This document shows positions 59,201 through 64,000 of a DNA stretch of 64,000 nucleotides, piece by piece; the first letter of the stretch is position 1, and every line of letters begins with the position of its first letter. Origin of the DNA: Dromaius novaehollandiae (taxonomy: Eukaryota > Chordata > Aves > Casuariiformes > Dromaiidae). Under the pieces are notes generated by a model, which saw only the letters and a list, made by a program, of their open reading frames with translations, was not told where the DNA came from and did no database searches. The translations under genes and the position numbers were made by a program. The stretch spans positions 36,231,585 to 36,295,584 of the forward strand of contig NC_088101.1 in assembly GCF_036370855.1 (NCBI RefSeq). Direction: 5' to 3'.

Positions 59201-62200
59201 ACCACCTTTCCGCTTCCCCCACTGCTCATACAGCTGCAGGCTGGAGGGCCACCATGGCCCAGAGAGTACTTGGGAGCGAGCAGGCGGGGGCCTTCAGCCC
59301 GTGTGCTCCGCAAAGCCGGCTCTCTGGGGCGCTACCGAACCCCTGGGCGCGCGATGCTGGGACAAGCACAAGGTCCGCGATTCCCCATCACAGAAATAAG
59401 GTAAGGAATTAAACAGCCTCATGCCTCTAAGTAAGATCTTATTTACTGACTACAATAAACGCAACCTCTAGTGATAACTAATGATAAGGGTGTGATTATA
59501 TTCAAAGAGTGAAATTAATGCAAATATGCAAGTCTCACCACAACCACAGTTATTCACCTCTGTACCAAATCATTTTCTTTTTCCTGTGTAGCATTCTTTC
59601 CTGTGTTACAAGGTGGCAGCATGAAGACTATTGATGAAGTGTTATTTTTAAATTAAAATTGCATTTCAATTCCATGCCAATTATTTTGAGCAAACAAGAT
59701 TGAGACATTCAGTTAATTTGTACATAATACAGTTGTCTCTACACTTGCCAAGGCAGTCAAAACTGGATAACGAAAAGTGGAGCTCTAAGGCTCAAAAAAG
59801 GTTGAGCAGCTCTGGCTGACACTGACTAGTCCTCTGAAGTGGCCCGTGCTTTTGAAAAAAACATCAGGTAATTAATGTACTGACTGAAGGATGCAATGTT
59901 ATTCTAAGAGGTTTCAAAAGGTCAAAGGTAAATCTCAGATTTAGAGTTCTCAAGCTCCAAATGCTAAGTCATTCCTCATACTAACAGCAAAGGAAAATCT
60001 GGCCTCTATATCATTGTGTGGTATTAAGTTAGCACTACTCGGTGGGCTGCGGTTTTTTTGCTTTAATGTATACAGGAAAATTGTCACACAGCCACTAATT
60101 CTGAATGAAGTGTTTCTCACTGGTTTAGAAAAAGACCTTCTCAATATAACTCTATTACACTGATTCTCAGCTTTAGAAATCAACCTTGGGACTACAACAT
60201 TCCTCAAGAAAACAATCTTACTTTGAAAAAAAACCCCAGCCAGGTAGTCAGGAATCGGATGGGCTATGAGGTAAATAAATGGAAAAAGAAGAGTTTAATT
60301 ATTGAAAAAAATCACTTAGTTTGATTTATCTCACCTAAGAAACTGAGATCTCTAGCAGTCTAAAAACACTGTAAAAAGCTCCATCTGAAGCCATCTGACA
60401 TGCTCCACTTATTTTCTCCTGACAACAGCTACCGCATTACTTTGGCTGAAAACAAATTTAGGCTGGAGGGCAGGTGTTCTGTAACTACTGAAAGAGACGT
60501 TCTGGCCTGTTTTGCCCATTAAGTTTTGTGGAAAAATATGCAGCTCCTAAGAAAAATGCTGTACCTGCTGGAACCTGATGTCCACATCAAAGGCAATTGG
60601 CTCCCGTGGGTTGCAGATGACAGGAAGGGCATATTGCTGGCTGGGCGCAGCAGTACAGGGGATAAATTTCACAGTGTAAGTACCTGAGTAATCTCGTACC
60701 TGGGAAAAAATTGGAGAAATGAGCATTCTCCACAGTCTCTGAACAACCACTTTTTCAGCTCACGTTGCCCCTGAGGCCAAGCTGAATTCCCAGGAGCAAC
60801 CTAAACATTTTCACAAACCTGGTGCTCCACTTCAGGAAATGTCTGCACAAGCACTGCCGGTGCACATCTACAGCATAGGCAAGGCACTGACACACGCTGC
60901 CTCTCTTCTAGTCCGAAAACTGAGGACAAATAACGCATACCCACTAACAGGCCTTTGAGGGACTGACCTTGCCTTGGTAGTGGTGGGAACCAAACATGCC
61001 AAATTTGCCCAAATCTAACACACTAAACTTGTCTGAAGGGGAGATAGATAACTTTTGCCATCTTTTCTGTGTGAATGCAAACGGCCCCTTTCTTGCCAGC
61101 TCAGTGAGAGCGGAGCAGCTGGGTTATGCCTTTCTCACAGAAACAAGATATTTTAAGCAGGCCTCTCTTGCCCTGTTTTAGAGGCACAGGCTCCCAGGGC
61201 ACAGCGGTTCCCACTGACCCCTGAGCTCAGCAGGAGCTAAGAAACTTTGTCACACATAGGGAAAGGTTCATGCCTCTAAGAACAGCAGCAGCAGCTCTTG
61301 GATCGCAGTTTCCTGACAATGCCGAGGGAGATAATGTTTCTCATAAAGGCAAATTCTTCAAGAGAGGCCACTGCTCCAGCACTAGCCTGCTTAATGAATG
61401 GCGTCTGCTAGCATTAGCAGGAGCAGGGATTCAGGCCTCTGGACTTGAAACCCAAGGACACCAGGGACTGACTGTTCATTATATAACGAAAATACAGAGT
61501 GCTAAGTTCAGGGCTACTACATATGATTCTATCCAAATGAGTTGATGCTGACCAATTTTACAGTGCAGATGACTGCATAGAAAATATATTAAAAACTGAC
61601 AGTTCCCTTTGCTTCCCTAGATTCAAGCCTGAATGTAAACTCACAGCAAAGTCAGAGATAAAACTCCACTGCTGCACAGGCTGGTGGAAGGTCGGCTCAC
61701 TTCGTAACAGACTGAGTGTAAATGTGAGGCCAGGGTGGTCAGCAGACATCACCATTGATGACAGAGACGTTCCTGAAAGAACAAAAGACAAATTATAATT
61801 TGCCATAATTAATACTAATGTTTGGCATGGTATAAAAGCAGCACACATAAGTAAAGAAACAAGAGAGCAGAAAGGAATTAACCAGCGCTCCAGAAAAGAA
61901 AGTGCCTTCGTTACTTATTTCCCTTCTATGCTGAGACGGACCTTTTGCTGTAAAATACCCTTCCCCTCTGCTGGGCAGACAGCGCTAGAGACACCCTGGC
62001 TAGCACAGGTGGACAGGCCAGGTACATACCTGGGTGAGACATCACCAGCTGGCCCCAGAACCGAATCTCCGTTCGGAAGTTCACCACTAGTCGCCCTTCG
62101 TCACTGATCCGCATACTCGTGGGATAGAGGGATCCTAGCGAGGAAAAAAACCACAGTGCTTACTGCTGACACTTCCAACGTACATTTTAAAAGGAAGTCT

Positions 62201-63665
62201 CCTTAGATATTTTCTGTATCTGGAGATCTGAAACACTTTACCAAAGCTCTGGTGCTCTTTCGAGAAATTAAAACCTGTCCTGCTGATTGTTTTGAGACAT
62301 CTCCAGACCCACCAACTTCAAAAGAAATGCACCGATTTATACGAGCTGACAGTCTACTCCACCAGGACACATTTTTTTCTTCCCTTGTGCTGGCAAAGAC
62401 CAGACTCACCTGCAGTATATCCACATATGCTGATGTAACAGTGCAGGCAGGAAAAGGATGGAATCTAGGACTTTTTTCCCCTCACACAGACACCAAAGCT
62501 ACTTGCTCCAGTAAGGTCCCTTTTGCAGGCATTCAGACACTTCCACTGCACAGGGCTGTATGTAAATGCTTCCACTGCTCCTTAACTCTGTACCAATTCA
62601 GCACTGGAGTCTTATGCCCATAAGAACACCCGCTTTAGAGTTGATACGTGTACTAATTTGTCTAATTTTTGATAGATTAAAAGCAGCATGCACTTGGGAG
62701 AAGATTCAAAACATCTAATTTAATAACATATGGCATTAAAAACAAACATCATGGTCCTTTGGGTGCATGTTTTAAGTAGGGGAGTCAGGCTGGCTGTTAC
62801 TATGTATGAGATTCTCAAGGCTAAAAAGCATCTTTATTGACTGCATGGCTCCCACCAGCAGAAAGTGGAGCACGGTGGAGTTTAACAACAAAGGAACAGC
62901 TCACCTTGGAGCTGTGATTCCGGAGGGCTGCCTATCCCGTCTTTCCATAGGATAGCAGTGTCGTACACGAACGTGAGTTTCAGTTCAGACTGCAAGTCAA
63001 AATGCTGCCAGCCGCCAACTGCAGCAGGGGAGTGGAAGACATAGGAGACATGAAGGGGCACCCGCAATGTGACATATGACTGCACCAGATTTAAGACCTG
63101 AAAAACATTGAGGTACAGGGTTATGGCATGCAATCTGAAAAAAATGAGCTTTACTGCAAACCTTCCGTTCTCATGAATTGCACTTTTTAAATCTAAGCAA
63201 AAAACCTGCATGAAAATACTTTTCATCTCTTTATTGACATCACTGGTTTGTTTTTCTGATCCTGTGCACAACCTCACCTGACAGCGTCTCCAAAACTTTG
63301 CCAACATAAGGAAGATTACAGCTCAGAACCACCAGCTTCCTAGGATGTTAAGGCATCAAATCTACATTCATAAATCAGTCTTGTAAGTAACACTTGCCAT
63401 TACAATAGACTCAACAGATTTTGGCACCCTGACACACTGCTGACGCTGACTACAGTCTGAGTTTTAAAGTTCTCTCTCTCCCTCTCTACCCCACCACCAT
63501 CTACCAATCAGCCAGAAAAAGATGGCCAAGCAGATAATTAGTAAATAATATTCTTTGGATCCCGAGTATCAATTGAAAAGGTAACAGTTTAGCACTTACA
63601 AAAATGGCAAAGTGATTGAGCTGCTGAAACAGGACTGATTCAAGGCAGTATTGCTCTACAGTCCC
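55743..63665 (-). CDS. FREM3: FRAS1-related extracellular matrix protein, FREM3 by position; C-terminal exons (partial gene)
   Basis: FRAS1/FREM proteins are giant basement-membrane proteins of CSPG and Calx-beta repeats that anchor epithelium to the underlying tissue. Nine minus-strand exons are present: 63600-63665 (tentative), 62905-63097, 62030-62134, 61645-61772, 60565-60699, 58467-58593, 57284-57471, 57051-57197 and 55743-56273. They join in phase into 539 codons plus TAG. The product resembles the conserved C-terminal segment of FREM2: ectodomain with paired cysteines, an N-glycosylation sequon NAT, a furin-type RSRR, one transmembrane helix and a 36-residue tail ending DSSEV. The N-terminal region and the repeats lie beyond the right edge. 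The FREM family call is very secure. FREM3, not FREM2, rests on its place next to SMARCA5. Confidence 0.9.
57051..57197 (-). CDS. FREM3: FREM3 exon, [10 protein letters not shown] segment
   Basis: Forty-nine codons, phase 0-0, encoding [40 protein letters not shown] and SLSSAPLFQ. The splice sites are TCTTTTAG and CAG|GTAAGT. Confidence 0.95.
57284..57471 (-). CDS. FREM3: FREM3 exon, cysteine-containing segment
   Basis: The exon encodes [60 protein letters not shown] and KIL. It has three cysteines, one more than pairs internally, so one must pair elsewhere or stay free. The flanks are GTTTGCTAG and CTG|GTATGT. Confidence 0.95.
58123..58160. repeat. Perfect 19-bp tandem duplication in FREM3 intron
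   Basis: The unit AGTAGTTGAGCAAGGGTTT is repeated exactly (58123-58141, 58142-58160). Confidence 0.95.
58467..58593 (-). CDS. FREM3: FREM3 exon, [12 protein letters not shown] segment
   Basis: The exon encodes [40 protein letters not shown] and TE. It ends in phase 1 at GAAG|GTAAAAATAAAT, a donor followed by an ATAA repeat. Confidence 0.94.
58880..59400. other. GC-rich block of unknown nature inside a FREM3 intron
   Basis: Base composition changes abruptly from AT-rich to GC-rich for about 500 bases and back. The + strand stays open for 160 codons (58917-59399). The predicted peptide shows no family that I recognise and no repeats, signal peptide or membrane helix. No promoter or splice signals mark it as a gene. 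An old mobile-element fragment or a local GC-biased patch are both possible. Confidence 0.4.
60565..60699 (-). CDS. FREM3: FREM3 exon, [11 protein letters not shown] segment
   Basis: Forty-five codons encoding [40 protein letters not shown] and IRFQQ. Two cysteines probably pair in the ectodomain. The flanks are TTCCCAG and CAG|GTACAG. Confidence 0.94.
61645..61772 (-). CDS. FREM3: FREM3 exon, [11 protein letters not shown] segment
   Basis: The exon encodes [40 protein letters not shown] and DFA, ending in phase 0 at GCT|GTGAGT. A strong TTCTTTCAG acceptor precedes it. Confidence 0.93.
62030..62134 (-). CDS. FREM3: FREM3 exon, [10 protein letters not shown] segment
   Basis: The exon encodes [20 protein letters not shown] and [15 protein letters not shown], phase 1 on both sides. 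The acceptor is CTCGCTAG and the donor CCAG|GTATGT. Confidence 0.92.
62905..63097 (-). CDS. FREM3: FREM3 exon, [10 protein letters not shown] segment
   Basis: The exon encodes [40 protein letters not shown] and [20 protein letters not shown]. The acceptor is GTTTTTCAG and the donor CAAG|GTGAGC (phase 1). It is part of the extracellular C-terminal region shared by FRAS1 and FREM proteins. Confidence 0.93.
63600..63665 (-). CDS. FREM3: Tentative FREM3 exon (22 codons)
   Basis: The minus-strand frame [20 protein letters not shown] plus IF ends at TTT|GTAAGT. It joins in phase 0 to [10 protein letters not shown] of the next exon, and the text reads like a real protein. An in-frame TAA lies just upstream, so an acceptor is needed; CAG|GGG at 63665 is the best, but its pyrimidine tract is poor. 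The start could instead be a few bases downstream, at one of two further AG dinucleotides. Confidence 0.5.
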
Positions 63666-64000
63666 CTGGAATTACCCCTAACACGGATGCAATTGCTATA
63701 GGGCCCTTGTGCGTTGGGTTACTTTCTAAGTAACTGCAATGTGCTGTTGAACACTGCTCAGGGGAGCGACCATGCCTGCTCTGTGGTCAGTGCTGAAGTA
63801 ATTCATATCAAAGATCTGGAAAGGTGGCCTATTTTACTCATGAGGGTAGAAACCCATATTTTGGGTACAATTTTTTTTCCTTATCAACCAACCTTTTTTT
63901 ATTTAGACTATCTCACCTATTTGACAGCTCTGCCCAAATCCTGAAATAGCTGCACTGTACATCTGCCAATTTTAAATTAGAGCTTCTAATGTAAAAACTG

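Larger units (their letters stand above)
56274..63599 (-). other. FREM3: FREM3 introns (summary)
   Basis: Introns are 56274-57050, 57198-57283, 57472-58466, 58594-60564, 60700-61644, 61773-62029, 62135-62904 and 63098-63599 on the minus strand. They are mostly AT-rich without recognised genes. The 58594-60564 intron holds a GC-rich block at about 58880-59400. The sequence right of 63665 to the window end shows no further exon that I can support. Confidence 0.75.

Noticed and set aside
63260-63340. Candidate extra FREM3 exon ending CAG|GTGAGG on the minus strand
   Set aside because: The only frame that would join the next exon has a stop just upstream and no usable acceptor. The other readable frame is in the wrong phase.

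Overview
This is vertebrate nuclear DNA, most probably from a bird. Coding sequence is broken into short exons with GT-AG introns (and one GC-AG intron). One CpG island marks a promoter. I recognise no bacterial or viral genes and no interspersed-repeat families. The gene order GAB1 - SMARCA5 - FREM3, with FREM3 on the opposite strand, is the order I remember for human 4q31.21. The compact introns, the scarcity of repeats and proteins very close to but distinct from mammalian ones suggest a bird, or less likely another sauropsid. The species cannot be named from the sequence.

Layout. (1) 1-15888, + strand: the 3' part of GAB1, a docking adaptor of receptor tyrosine kinase signalling. A long intron fills 1-9667. 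Five coding exons follow, the first being a 90-base cassette exon, and the stop codon is at 15886-15888. The 3' UTR starts at 15889 and its end is not certain. (2) About 18.0-28.4 kb: AT-rich DNA without a recognisable gene, carrying poly-C runs and short simple repeats. (3) About 28480-29530: a CpG island with SMARCA5 promoter motifs (a TCTCGCGAGA element, an NRF1-type palindrome, GC boxes, a CRE-like site). (4) 28994-53009, + strand: the complete SMARCA5 (SNF2H/ISWI) gene. It has 24 coding exons that join in phase into a 1036-residue protein with all ATPase motifs and the HAND-SANT-SLIDE region intact. (5) 53010-55742: a convergent intergenic or 3' UTR stretch. (6) 55743-63665, - strand: the last nine exons (one tentative) of a FRAS1/FREM-family gene, called FREM3 from its position. 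They encode a C-terminal ectodomain segment, a furin-type site, a transmembrane helix and a tail ending in a PDZ ligand.

The three genes do not form one pathway. GAB1 acts at the cytoplasmic face of activated receptors, SMARCA5 spaces nucleosomes in the nucleus, and FREM proteins belong to basement membranes. Their linkage is conserved synteny. I found no previously undescribed system. The points most worth checking are the transmembrane/PDZ C-terminus of this FREM3, the GC-AG intron and promoter architecture of SMARCA5, the GAB1 cassette exon, and an unexplained GC-rich open block inside a FREM3 intron.
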